Source: Candidatus Rokuibacteriota bacterium
GTDB taxonomy: Bacteria > Methylomirabilota > Methylomirabilia > Rokubacteriales > CSP1-6
Reading direction: 5' to 3'
DNA length: 33,359 nt
NCBI GenBank assembly: GCA_016866775.1
Contig: VGLJ01000054.1
Coordinates: forward strand, 1 to 33,359
This document shows positions 1 through 6,640 of this stretch, piece by piece. The position numbers were made by a program, and so were the translations under genes. The number at the start of each line of letters is the position of its first letter. Position 1 is the first letter of the stretch. Below the pieces are notes generated by a model, which made no database searches, was not told the DNA's origin, and saw only the letters and a program-made list of their open reading frames with translations.

Positions 1-1
1 G

Positions 2-1690
2 GACGGTCGCGTGCTGGACGCCGGGACCGACCACGCCGTGAGCCTCGAGCTGTCGTCCGTGAAGCGGCTCCACGCGAGCATGACCCGCGAGGCGTTCGCG
101 CGCCGGCCGGAGCTCCACGTCGTCCTTCATCAGGGGCGCCCGCTCGTTCAGTCCGAAGGAGAGTCCCGGTACGCCTTCGTCTACGAGGCGGCGGAGACCG
201 CGGCGGCCGGCATCGCGCAGCAGCCGGCCGGGGTCACCGCGGCCCCGCGGCCCACCGGTGCGCTGCTCGAAGAGTTCCTCGCCGCCGGCGTCACCCGGCT
301 CGTGGTCGATCCGAAGCTCCCATTGCAGCGGACGTACGATCGCACGGACCTCGAGCAGATGGTCGCGGCGACGCGGGTGACCGTCGCCGACGACGCGACC
401 GGAGCGGTGATCCGCGCCGGGCTGCACGCGACCCGGCCGATGGTTCCGCCGCGGGGCCGGCCCGACGTGGACGGACGCGCCGCGTTTCAGGCGGTGCGCG
501 CGAGCGTGCGGTCGGGTGAGCGACGGGGATGGCAGTACCTCGAGACGGTCGCGTTCGAGTTCGACGTCCACGTCCCCGTGCATCCGCAACGGTACGACGG
601 GCTCTCGTGGCCGCAGATCTGGGACAAGGAGAACCCATCCGCTCCGATGTTCACGAGCGCGGAGCTCGCGGCGTTCATGGTGTCGACGAACGCGCCGGAC
701 GCGCGCCGCGTCGAGCACATGGCCGGCATCGAAGCGCTGCGGTGGCTCTGGTCCGCCCGGCCGCGGCGCCCGGGCCGCTTCGTCATCGACCTCAAGGTCG
801 ACGGCAAGGACGTCGGGATCGCCGAGGCCGCCGACGCGCTGCTCGTGTTCTTCCCGTGGGTGATCGACCTGCCGGATCTCGCCGTCGTCCCTCGCGTGGG
901 GCTCGCCAAAGTGGGCGCGCTGCCCGGCGCGCGTGGATTGAAGCCCGAAGCCGCGCGTGCGCTCGTCCAGGGCGCGCGCACGCTCATGACGCTCGCGGCT
1001 CAAGGCGGCGCGCCGCCGACGCCCGTCGCGCACGCGGGCGGACGCTATCTGCCGGCGTTCTCCGATGCCGATCAGTTCTTCGCGTTCACGGCGCGCGAGA
1101 AGAGCAGTGCGAAGCCCGCGCGACCCGCTTCGGGCAATCCGTTCGCGGAGTGGTTGACGATGGCGGTCGACGTCGACGGCGTGGTGCTCGATCCCGCCGG
1201 TCCGGCACCGCTCGCGCTCACGCATGCGGATCTGCTCGTCCTCGGCCTCAGGACCGCGGGATCACAGCCGCGCGGCGCGGAGGGCGTGAAGGCGCTGGCG
1301 AGCGTGCGAGCGCTCGGCAAGCTCCCCGCCCGGCTCGCCGGACGCATCGCCGCCGAGTGGCCGGACTTGACGGTCTTGCGCGGCGACGGCGACGCCAATC
1401 CCGGGCTTCTGTGCCCGCGCGACCGGACGGGCGGCGCGATCTTCACGAGCCCCGAGGCGGCCCAGCGCTTCATCGACGCGGGCGGCTGTGCTGCGCCCGC
1501 GAAGCCGTATCGCTGGTTCCCGCGCTGGGCGGATTCGCCGTTCGAGACGATGCTGCTGACCTTCCACGAGGCGTGGCTCGATCCGGAGCCGTCGGGCGGT
1601 GGTCTCCATCTCGACGAGGAGGCCTTGATCTCCGCCGTCGAGGTCCTCGACGAGCGCCTCCAGCCCCGCGTGCCCTGGTTCGCGGCCTAG
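2..1690 (+). CDS. Hypothetical protein, possibly SseB-like repeats, 5' end cut by the window edge
   Basis: The frame is open from the first bases. The first possible start, GTG at 11, has no ribosome binding site and the residues before it read as continuous protein, so the gene probably begins outside the window. About 560 residues are visible, with no signal peptide or membrane segment. Several stretches loosely resemble the SseB fold: a phrase such as FTSPEAAQRF or FTSAELAAF, or a strand ending in RLVVDP or GVVLDPAGP. This suggests a repeated domain, but the likeness is weak and I assign no function. It lies upstream of the sigma factor gene on the same strand, 91 bases away, and a candidate promoter in the gap argues that the sigma factor is a separate unit. 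Confidence is high that it is a gene and low on family. Confidence 0.7.
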   Translation, partial: DGRVLDAGTDHAVSLELSSVKRLHASMTREAFARRPELHVVLHQGRPLVQSEGESRYAFVYEAAETAAAGIAQQPAGVTAAPRPTGALLEEFLAAGVTRLVVDPKLPLQRTYDRTDLEQMVAATRVTVADDATGAVIRAGLHATRPMVPPRGRPDVDGRAAFQAVRASVRSGERRGWQYLETVAFEFDVHVPVHPQRYDGLSWPQIWDKENPSAPMFTSAELAAFMVSTNAPDARRVEHMAGIEALRWLWSARPRRPGRFVIDLKVDGKDVGIAEAADALLVFFPWVIDLPDLAVVPRVGLAKVGALPGARGLKPEAARALVQGARTLMTLAAQGGAPPTPVAHAGGRYLPAFSDADQFFAFTAREKSSAKPARPASGNPFAEWLTMAVDVDGVVLDPAGPAPLALTHADLLVLGLRTAGSQPRGAEGVKALASVRALGKLPARLAGRIAAEWPDLTVLRGDGDANPGLLCPRDRTGGAIFTSPEAAQRFIDAGGCAAPAKPYRWFPRWADSPFETMLLTFHEAWLDPEPSGGGLHLDEEALISAVEVLDERLQPRVPWFAA

Positions 1691-1695
1691 TCCCC

Positions 1696-1725
1696 TTTCA
1701 CAGCCCCTCCCGACCGGTGTCAGAT
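1696..1725 (+). promoter_or_regulatory. Candidate ECF-type promoter of the sigma/anti-sigma unit (site A)
   Basis: TTTCACA at 1696-1702 and GGTGTCAGA at 1716-1724 are separated by 13 bases. The same TCACA and GGTGTCAGA blocks with the same 13-base gap occur again at 3290-3316, before the next gene group. The layout recalls ECF promoters such as TGTCACA-N16-CGTC, known for the ECF41 group. It lies about 60 bases before the sigma start. Autoregulation is an inference. Confidence 0.4.
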
Positions 1726-1735
1726 AGGGCGAAGG

Positions 1736-1753
1736 GGGAGCGCGGACGCTCCC
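1736..1753 (+). other. Hairpin in the leader of the sigma factor gene
   Basis: GGGAGCG (1736-1742) and CGCTCCC (1747-1753) form a perfect 7-bp stem with a 4-base loop. It lies between the candidate promoter and the ATG of the sigma gene. No T run follows, so it is not a classical terminator; it could act in the leader or be incidental in GC-rich DNA. Confidence 0.35.
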
Positions 1754-1781
1754 GTGGGAAGGGACACCCCGCTGCAGGCGC

Positions 1782-2309
1782 ATGGGCCGGGAGCCATTCG
1801 AGGCCGTGATGGCGGCGCATCATGCGGAGATCTATCGCTATCTGCGCCGGCTGACGTTCCGGTCGGCCGAGGCCGAGGACCTCTCGCAGGAGACGTTCCT
1901 GCGCGCCTTCCGCGCGTACCGGGCGCTGCCGCCCGACGCGAACGTGCGGGCGTGGCTGTTCGCGATCGCGACCAACCTCTTTCGCAACAGCCTGCGCGCG
2001 GCGAAGCGCCGGCGCGCGGCCTACGACGGCGCGAAGGGGAGGGGACGCGAGGATGACGGCGACGGGCCCGACGGCGTGGCGCGGTTCAACGAGGCGCGGG
2101 TCGCGGTCGAAGCGGTCATCGACGCGCTCCCCACGAAGCAGCGCGCGGCGTTCGTGATGCGCAAGGTGCACGAGCTGCCCTACGACGAGATCGCGAAGAG
2201 CCTCCACTGTTCCGTCGACGCCGCGCGCGCGCACGTGTTCCAGGCCTTCCGCAAGATCCGCCACTCGCTCGAGGATGCCCAGCTTCCGGCCGCGGAGGGA
2301 TCCGCATGA
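1782..2309 (+). CDS. ECF-type RNA polymerase sigma factor
   Basis: A 175-residue sigma-70 family protein of extracytoplasmic-function size. Region 2 spans about residues 8-75, including the -10 binding stretch AEDLSQETFLRAFRAY and RAWLFAIATN. A charged linker follows, then region 4 at about 112-165 (ALPTKQRAAFVMRK and the helix-turn-helix YDEIAKSLHCSVDAARAHVF). It would direct RNA polymerase to a small set of promoters. Its stop overlaps the next start (ATGA at 2306-2309), so it is translationally coupled to a protein whose N-terminus is an anti-sigma zinc finger. That is the usual sigma/anti-sigma pairing, but here the partner also carries alkylation-repair domains. The ATG at 1782 lacks a strong ribosome binding site; an AAGGGA lies too far upstream. 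The ECF group cannot be fixed by eye. Confidence 0.95.
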   Translation: MGREPFEAVMAAHHAEIYRYLRRLTFRSAEAEDLSQETFLRAFRAYRALPPDANVRAWLFAIATNLFRNSLRAAKRRRAAYDGAKGRGREDDGDGPDGVARFNEARVAVEAVIDALPTKQRAAFVMRKVHELPYDEIAKSLHCSVDAARAHVFQAFRKIRHSLEDAQLPAAEGSA

Positions 2310-3274
2310 GCCCGACCATGTCGTCCTGTCGCGCGATCCAGCCCGACCTCGTCGCCACGGCGACGGGCGACGCCGTGCCGGGCGCGGAGGCCCGCGTGCG
2401 CGCGCACGTCGCCGCCTGCGCGCCGTGCCGGCAGGAGCTCGAGCGGTATCGCTCGATCGACCGGATCGTCGGCGACATCCGGCGTGCGCCCGTCGGGGGC
2501 GATCACGCCGACATCGTGCGCGGCGACCTCGAGTGGCGGCTCGCGGAGCTCCGGCGCCGCGCCGTGACCGCGCGCGTGTGGAGCTCGCCGCTCGGCCCGA
2601 TCCTCATCGCGCGCTCCGAGCAGGGCGTCGTGCTCGTGGAGTATCTGGACTCGGCGCGCGGCCTCGAGGCCTCGCGCGCGCTGCGCCGTGCCGGCGTCGA
2701 AGTGCTGGAGGACGGCAACGAGACCGAAGCGTTCTACCAGCAGATCCTCGAATACCTCGCGGGCGAGCGGACGCGGCTGGCGTGGCCGCTCGACTACCGT
2801 CTCGCGGCCAGCGACTTCCACCGCGAAGTGCTGCAGGCGACGGCGACGCTCCCATACGGCGCGGTCGTCTCGTACGCGCGGCTCGCGCGAGAGATCGGCC
2901 GCCCGACGGCGACGCGCGCCGTCGCGCAGGCGCTGCGTCACAATCCGCTGCCGATCGTGGTGCCGTGTCATCGCGTGATCGGCGGCACGGGCGCGCTGAC
3001 CGGCTACGCCGGCGACAAGCTCGCGCTGAAGGAGCGGCTGCTCTCGCTCGAGGGCGTGCCGGTGGTGCGCGCGCGCCGCGATCGGCGCATCTCGCGGGAC
3101 GCGATGTACGTCGTCGCGGACCACGATCGCGAGTACTGCGTGCCCACGTGCGGCTCGCTCTCGACGCTGCCGCTGTGGCGCCTCACGCTGTTCGCGACAC
3201 GCGATCGCGCGGAGTCGGCGGGCCTGGCGCCCTGCACGAGCTGCCGCCCGGATCTGCACCCGCTCTCCGCGTAG
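2306..3274 (+). CDS. Triple fusion: anti-sigma zinc finger, O6-alkylguanine-DNA methyltransferase, Ada-type methyl-acceptor zinc domain
   Basis: A 322-residue soluble protein with three modules. Residues 1-50 form a zf-HC2/ZAS anti-sigma domain: Cys8, then the H-x3-C-x2-C signature at His34, Cys38 and Cys41. Residues about 88-252 form an alkylguanine-DNA alkyltransferase (Ogt/MGMT): an N-terminal RNase H-like part, the DNA-binding helix ATLPYGAVVSYARLA, and the active site PCHRV with acceptor Cys221. Residues about 265-316 match the zinc domain of Ada, which repairs methylphosphotriesters: Cys278-x3-Cys282 and Cys310-x2-Cys313, followed by RPD, with nearly the Ada spacing. The start overlaps the sigma factor stop. 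Known: ZAS domains bind ECF sigma factors, and Ada becomes a transcription activator when its zinc cysteine is methylated. Inferred: alkylation of Cys221 or Cys278 releases the sigma factor. The Ada AraC-type helix-turn-helix is absent. Confidence 0.93.
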   Translation: MSPTMSSCRAIQPDLVATATGDAVPGAEARVRAHVAACAPCRQELERYRSIDRIVGDIRRAPVGGDHADIVRGDLEWRLAELRRRAVTARVWSSPLGPILIARSEQGVVLVEYLDSARGLEASRALRRAGVEVLEDGNETEAFYQQILEYLAGERTRLAWPLDYRLAASDFHREVLQATATLPYGAVVSYARLAREIGRPTATRAVAQALRHNPLPIVVPCHRVIGGTGALTGYAGDKLALKERLLSLEGVPVVRARRDRRISRDAMYVVADHDREYCVPTCGSLSTLPLWRLTLFATRDRAESAGLAPCTSCRPDLHPLSA

Positions 3275-3287
3275 CCTCCGCTCTCCG

Positions 3288-3316
3288 CGTCACACCCGCC
3301 TTCCGGCGGTGTCAGA
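3288..3316 (+). promoter_or_regulatory. Candidate ECF-type promoter of the small-gene group (site B)
   Basis: CGTCACA at 3288-3294 and GGTGTCAGA at 3308-3316 repeat the two blocks of site A with the same 13-base gap. The site lies 66 bases before the ATG of the small membrane protein, close to the distance seen for site A. The segment can also fold weakly (ACACC/GGTGT), so a hairpin after the upstream gene or half of a REP-like repeat are alternatives. Confidence 0.38.
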
Positions 3317-3381
3317 CCGCATGAGAGCCGAACGGATCTTCCCGGTCCCGGACGGCATCTCAAGATCGACAGGAGGAAGGC

Positions 3382-3561
3382 ATGACGGTCTACGAAATAC
3401 GCCTCATCGCGGTGGTCGGACTGCTGGTCATCGGGGCGCTCGCGCTCGTCGCGGCGCTCGCCGTCGCGCATCTCCAGGGCATCGCGCGGCATCGCAAGGA
3501 CGGGGCCGTCCGCGGCGCGACCGCCCTGCCCGCGCCGGCCGATCGCCGGCGCGCGGCGTAG
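3382..3561 (+). CDS. Small single-pass membrane protein, unknown function
   Basis: A 59-residue protein that I do not recognise. It starts at an ATG preceded by a strong ribosome binding site, AGGAGG, at 3371-3376. Residues about 7-30 form one hydrophobic helix (LIAVVGLLVIGALALVAALA), followed by a short basic tail rich in Arg, Ala and Pro. With no signal for export, it is probably an inner-membrane anchor or peptide with its tail in the cytoplasm. It is the first gene after candidate ECF promoter site B and lies 10 bases before the next small gene, which has its own ribosome binding site. Position suggests it belongs to the regulon of the adjacent sigma factor, but nothing in the sequence gives a biochemical role. 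Confidence 0.7.
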   Translation: MTVYEIRLIAVVGLLVIGALALVAALAVAHLQGIARHRKDGAVRGATALPAPADRRRAA

Positions 3562-3571
3562 GGAGGCGGCC

Positions 3572-3898
3572 ATGCTGAGCGCTCTGGCCGCTCTCGCCGT
3601 CCTGCTGGCTCCAGTCGCCGGACTCGTCGCCCTGATGATGGCGCTCGAAGCGCGCCAGCGCGCGCGTGACGCCGCCGCCGCGCGCCAGATCCAGCTGACC
3701 GACGCCATCCACGCCGAGCTCGGCGCCGTCGTGGCGCCCGTGGTGGAGAAGCGCGCGTTTCAGCCCTGGCGCGTCGTGTTCGCGGTGTCCGAGCCGCGAA
3801 GGCGCGACGTCGGCCGGCTGCTCGAGATCACCGACCGCGTGCTCGGCAACCAGCTCCACGACGTGCAGATCGTGTTCAGGCGTCCGCTCGCGGCGTAA
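3572..3898 (+). CDS. Small membrane-anchored protein, unknown function
   Basis: A 108-residue protein starting at an ATG behind GGAGG at 3562-3566. Residues about 2-26 form a membrane helix (LSALAALAVLLAPVAGLVAL). A charged helical stretch follows (about 27-55, EARQRARDAAAARQIQLTDAI), then a compact C-terminal part with alternating strands (WRVVFAVSEPRRRDVGRLLEITDRVLG and DVQIVFRR). The form suggests a helix anchor with a small cytoplasmic or periplasmic domain. I recognise no family. It follows the previous small gene by 10 bases and probably shares its transcript downstream of candidate ECF promoter site B. Confidence 0.75.
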   Translation: MLSALAALAVLLAPVAGLVALMMALEARQRARDAAAARQIQLTDAIHAELGAVVAPVVEKRAFQPWRVVFAVSEPRRRDVGRLLEITDRVLGNQLHDVQIVFRRPLAA

Positions 3899-3913
3899 GG
3901 CGCAGAGGGGTTT

Positions 3914-3935
3914 GGGGTCCTTGGGTGCGGACCCC
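3914..3935 (+). other. Hairpin in a G-rich intergenic stretch
   Basis: GGGGTCC (3914-3920) and GGACCCC (3929-3935) form a perfect 7-bp stem with an 8-base loop, 15 bases after the preceding stop. The surrounding strand carries several G runs (3907-3910, 3914-3917, 3923-3925). No T run follows, so factor-independent termination is doubtful. It could separate the two small genes, slow degradation, or form another G-rich structure. Confidence 0.4.
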
Positions 3936-3955
3936 ATGTGCAAAGGAGGGTGACG

Positions 3956-4180
3956 ATGGACTTCAACGTGTATTACATGCAGGTGCAGGCGGATCAGCTG
4001 CTGCGGGAAGCGCGCGCGGCGGCGGCGCGACGAGCGCTGCTCGGCCCGCCGCCGCCGGTCGTCGGCCCCGCGGTGCGGCGCGCGATCGACTGGATGCGGT
4101 CGTTCTACGCGCGGTGGTCTTCCGCGGCGTCCACCGGCTCGAAGCCGATCACGGCCCGCGCGTGGTCGAGGTCGCGGTAG
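3956..4180 (+). CDS. Small hypothetical protein overlapping a convergent gene
   Basis: A 74-residue protein starting at an ATG with a good ribosome binding site (AAAGGAGGG at 3942-3950), which supports translation. An earlier in-frame ATG at 3938 is disfavoured because the binding site lies after it. The N-terminal half is helical with Tyr and Gln (MDFNVYYMQVQADQLLREARAA), then a PPPPVV linker and a short helix with Trp. The last 25 residues lie over the 3' end of the opposite-strand SDR gene (overlap 4105-4180) and look like antisense-constrained sequence. No family is recognised. It may be the last member of the small-gene group after the sigma factor, though a hairpin and G-rich stretch separate them. 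Confidence 0.5.
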   Translation: MDFNVYYMQVQADQLLREARAAAARRALLGPPPPVVGPAVRRAIDWMRSFYARWSSAASTGSKPITARAWSRSR

Positions 4181-4854
4181 CCCCAGCGGTTGCGCGACGT
4201 GACGAAGAAGACGTCGAAGCGCACGGTCGGCGGCGCCGCGAGGCATCGTTCGATCATGCGCGCGACGTCGCGCTGGCTGCAGTACACGGCGAATTCGCGC
4301 GGCTCCCTCGGCCGGTCCTCCGCGCGCACGCGTCCGACGCGGACGCAGATGACCGACATCCCGTGCGCGGTCGCGTACCGACGCCCGAGCGCTTCGCCCC
4401 AGACCTTGCTCGCCCCGTAGAGTCCCGCCGGCCGCAGCGCCGTCTCGTGCGTGATCATCGGCCAGTCCCGCATGCCGTCGTAGCGTCCTTCGACGAGTGA
4501 CCGGTACGGCTCTTCCTGCTCCCAGGCGCTGACGGTCGCGCCGCTGCTCGCGAAGATCACCCGCTTGACGCCCGCGCGGCGCGCCGCTTCGAAGACGTTG
4601 TACGTCCCCACGACGTTCACGCGGAGCACGACGTCCGCGGGCGGGTTGCCGACCGCGGCCGCGAGGTGCGCGACGGCGTCCACGCCGGCGAACGCGGGCT
4701 GGATCGCGTCGAGATCGGCGATGTCGGCCTGGTGGCCCGGCACGCCGTCGACGCGCCGCCGGCTCAGCGAGCGGAGCGCGTAGCGCGCGGGATCGAGATG
4801 CCGGCGCAGCGCGCCGCCGATCAATCCGCTGAGACCGGTCACCAGGACCACCAC
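4105..4854 (-). CDS. NAD-dependent epimerase/dehydratase (extended SDR family)
   Basis: About 249 residues of an extended short-chain dehydrogenase/reductase with a Rossmann fold. The nucleotide-binding motif GLSGLIGG follows the first strand directly, then DIADL, the HLAAAVGNP segment, the strand VIFASSG and the YGASK stretch holding the catalytic Tyr and Lys. Such enzymes oxidise, reduce or epimerise nucleotide sugars and related substrates; the substrate here is unknown. I chose the GTG at 4854 because the Rossmann strand begins there and a TTGACA box lies 32 bases upstream. The ATG at 4944 would add 30 Arg/Ala-rich residues foreign to the family. At about 250 residues it is short for the extended family. 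It overlaps the convergent small gene by 76 bases. Confidence 0.85.
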   Translation of the reverse strand: MVVLVTGLSGLIGGALRRHLDPARYALRSLSRRRVDGVPGHQADIADLDAIQPAFAGVDAVAHLAAAVGNPPADVVLRVNVVGTYNVFEAARRAGVKRVIFASSGATVSAWEQEEPYRSLVEGRYDGMRDWPMITHETALRPAGLYGASKVWGEALGRRYATAHGMSVICVRVGRVRAEDRPREPREFAVYCSQRDVARMIERCLAAPPTVRFDVFFVTSRNRWGYRDLDHARAVIGFEPVDAAEDHRA

Positions 4855-4862
4855 GGTGGCCC

Positions 4863-4892
4863 ACGCCAGGGCGGCGCGCGCGACGCTGTCAA
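4863..4892 (-). promoter_or_regulatory. Candidate sigma-70 promoter of the SDR gene
   Basis: Read on the minus strand, a perfect TTGACA (4892-4887), an 18-base spacer and TGGCGT (4868-4863) lie 8 bases before the GTG at 4854. The -10 box is poor. The geometry matches two other candidate leaderless promoters in this window, at 14864-14893 and 22437-22466. Confidence 0.4.
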
Positions 4893-4894
4893 CA

Positions 4895-4906
4895 CGCTGC
4901 GCAGCG
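4895..4906. promoter_or_regulatory. 12-bp palindrome between divergent genes
   Basis: CGCTGCGCAGCG is a perfect palindrome two bases upstream of the TTGACA of the SDR promoter and about 100 bases before the divergent lipoprotein gene. It could be an operator, but short GC-only palindromes are common in DNA of this composition. Confidence 0.25.
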
Positions 4907-5005
4907 ACCGCACCTCGTTGCAGGGCTCCTGCACGCGCGCGCATGGTTTCATGAAGTCACTCAAGCCCCGGGCCTGGCCGGCCGATTGCTCTATGAGACA
5001 TCCAC

Positions 5006-5437
5006 ATGCTCCCGCGCACACTCCGCACCTTCGCCGCGGTCGGCCTCGCCGCTATCGGCCTGAGCGGATGCGCGTCCGGCACGCTGGTCGCGAAGTTCGG
5101 TCCGCTCCCCGGCGGCGCCACGCTCGTGACGCTCGTCGTGAGCGAGCACGTCGACGTCGTGCGCCAGGAGTGCGCCGAGGTCGGCGTCTTCGGCCGCGTT
5201 CTCGGCTGCCAGTCGTCGCAGCAGGTCCGCCATCCGAGCGGCGTGCTGCCGCTGCGCGCGGTCAAGATCGTCCGCTACACCGAACGGCTGCCGTCCGCGG
5301 CGACGTTCGAGATCGACGCGCACGAGCTGTGTCACGTCGTGGCGTCGCTCCAGCTCATCGACGATCCCTGTCACGTCGGGAACGACGGTGTGCTGCAGGC
5401 GCACGGCGCCGGCGCCGCGATGCCTCGCCTCCGCTGA
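5006..5437 (+). CDS. Putative lipoprotein with an HExxH motif
   Basis: A 143-residue exported protein. The N-terminus is a lipoprotein signal: basic residues, a hydrophobic core and the lipobox LSGC with Cys22, so it should be lipid-anchored in the envelope. The mature part has a conserved-looking centre (VVSEHVDVVRQECAEVGVFG) and, at residues 106-110, HELCH, which fits the HExxH zinc-peptidase pattern. A further His lies in PCHVGN (residue 123), and four mature cysteines (Cys56, 68, 109, 122) could form disulfides. HExxH in a short protein can be a chance match, so peptidase activity is only a possibility. It lies 39 bases before DUF993, and the SDR gene diverges from it. Confidence 0.75.
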   Translation: MLPRTLRTFAAVGLAAIGLSGCASGTLVAKFGPLPGGATLVTLVVSEHVDVVRQECAEVGVFGRVLGCQSSQQVRHPSGVLPLRAVKIVRYTERLPSAATFEIDAHELCHVVASLQLIDDPCHVGNDGVLQAHGAGAAMPRLR

Positions 5438-5476
5438 CCGGCCGCTCCCCGGCACGACCTGGATTACGATAAGGCC

Positions 5477-6640
5477 ATGACAACCATTCGCCTGCCCCGG
5501 CCCGACGGCTCGATCGTCGACTATCGTCTCGGACCCGCCGCCGATTTTGCGTCCGCGCCGGGACCGATCACGAGCCGCATCGGCTTCGCGGCCGTGCACG
5601 TCGTCGCCGATCCGCGCGCGGACGTCAATCCCACGCTCGACGTCGCGGTCGACTGGGACACGACGCTCGCGTATCGACGCTACGTCTGGTCGCTCGGGCT
5701 CGCGGTCGCGGAGGCGATGGACACGTCGCAGCGCGGGATGGGATTCCCGTGGAGCGCGGCGAAGGAGCTGATCAGGCGCAGCGTGGCCGAAGCGCGGACG
5801 ATGCCGGGTGCGCGGGTCTTCAGCGGCGCGGGCACCGACGACCTCCTGCCGTCACCGGGCGTGACGCTCGCGCAGGTCGAGGCGGAGTATGAGGCGCACG
5901 GCAGCTACATCGAATCCGTGGGCGGCCGTATCATCCTCATGGCGAGCCGCGCGCTCGCGGCGTGCGCGAAGGGCCCCGAAGACTACGCGAAGGTCTACGG
6001 GCGGATCCTCACGCAGGCGAAGGAGCCGGTGATCATCCACTGGCTCGGCGACATGTTCGATCCCGCGCTCGCCGGGTACTGGGGCTCGCCCGATCTCGAC
6101 CGCGCCACGGAGACGCTGCTCGCGATCGTCCACGAGCACGCGGCGAAGATCGACGGCGTGAAGATCTCGCTGCTCGCCCAGCACCGCGAGATCGCGATGC
6201 GACGCCGCTTCCCGAAGGGCGTCCGCATGTACACCGGCGACGACTTCGACTACCCGACGACCGTCGGTGGCGACGCGCACGGGTACTCGGACGCGCTGCT
6301 CGGCATCTTCGACGTCATCGCGCCCGCGGCGGCGGCCGGCCTGCGCGCGCTCGATCGCGGGGACCGCGCGGAGTTCGACCGGATCCTCCAGCCGACGCTG
6401 CCGCTCTCGCGCCACCTCTTCGGCGACCCGACGCGGTTCTACAAGACGGGCGTGGTGTTCATGGCGTATCTGAACGGGCACCAGGACCACTTCCGGATGG
6501 TGGGCGGGCTCGAGAGCGCGCGCTCCGCCGTCCATCTCGCGCGCCTGTTCGAGCTCGCGGACGAGGCGCATCTGTTCCGCGATCCGGACCGGGCCGCGGC
6601 CCGCATGCGCCACGTGATGGCGCTGGCCGGGGTGGCTTAG
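5477..6640 (+). CDS. DUF993 family protein (dihydrodipicolinate synthase-like TIM barrel)
   Basis: A 387-residue protein of full length for DUF993, which belongs to the aldolase/dihydrodipicolinate synthase superfamily. Recognisable family phrases are AAVHVVADP, AVDWDTTLAYRRYVWSLGLAVAEAMDTSQRGMGF and FSGAGTDDL. The barrel continues with VIIHWLGDMFDP, ALAGYWGS and KIDGVKISLLAQHRE; Lys169 in DGVKIS is a candidate Schiff-base lysine, by analogy only. No member has a function I can name; a lyase acting on an oxo-acid or sugar acid is plausible. The ATG is preceded by AAGG only six bases away and by TACGAT at 5465-5470, so the transcript may be leaderless. Its last four bases overlap the convergent methyltransferase gene. 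Confidence 0.9.
   Translation: MTTIRLPRPDGSIVDYRLGPAADFASAPGPITSRIGFAAVHVVADPRADVNPTLDVAVDWDTTLAYRRYVWSLGLAVAEAMDTSQRGMGFPWSAAKELIRRSVAEARTMPGARVFSGAGTDDLLPSPGVTLAQVEAEYEAHGSYIESVGGRIILMASRALAACAKGPEDYAKVYGRILTQAKEPVIIHWLGDMFDPALAGYWGSPDLDRATETLLAIVHEHAAKIDGVKISLLAQHREIAMRRRFPKGVRMYTGDDFDYPTTVGGDAHGYSDALLGIFDVIAPAAAAGLRALDRGDRAEFDRILQPTLPLSRHLFGDPTRFYKTGVVFMAYLNGHQDHFRMVGGLESARSAVHLARLFELADEAHLFRDPDRAAARMRHVMALAGVA

Noticed and set aside
2306-3274. Treating the anti-sigma finger as a chance Cys/His cluster on an ordinary MGMT
   Set aside because: The H-x3-C-x2-C signature with an upstream Cys, its N-terminal position and the four-base overlap with an ECF sigma gene together make chance unlikely.
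3428-4864. Long minus-strand open frame of 478 codons covering the small genes
   Set aside because: It is Arg-rich with no domain, and it is a shadow caused by high GC content. Genes on the other strand and the SDR gene in another frame are supported by ribosome binding sites and motifs.
4855-4944. ATG at 4944 as start of the SDR gene
   Set aside because: The extra 30 residues are Arg/Ala-rich and do not belong to the fold, and they cover the TTGACA promoter-like box.
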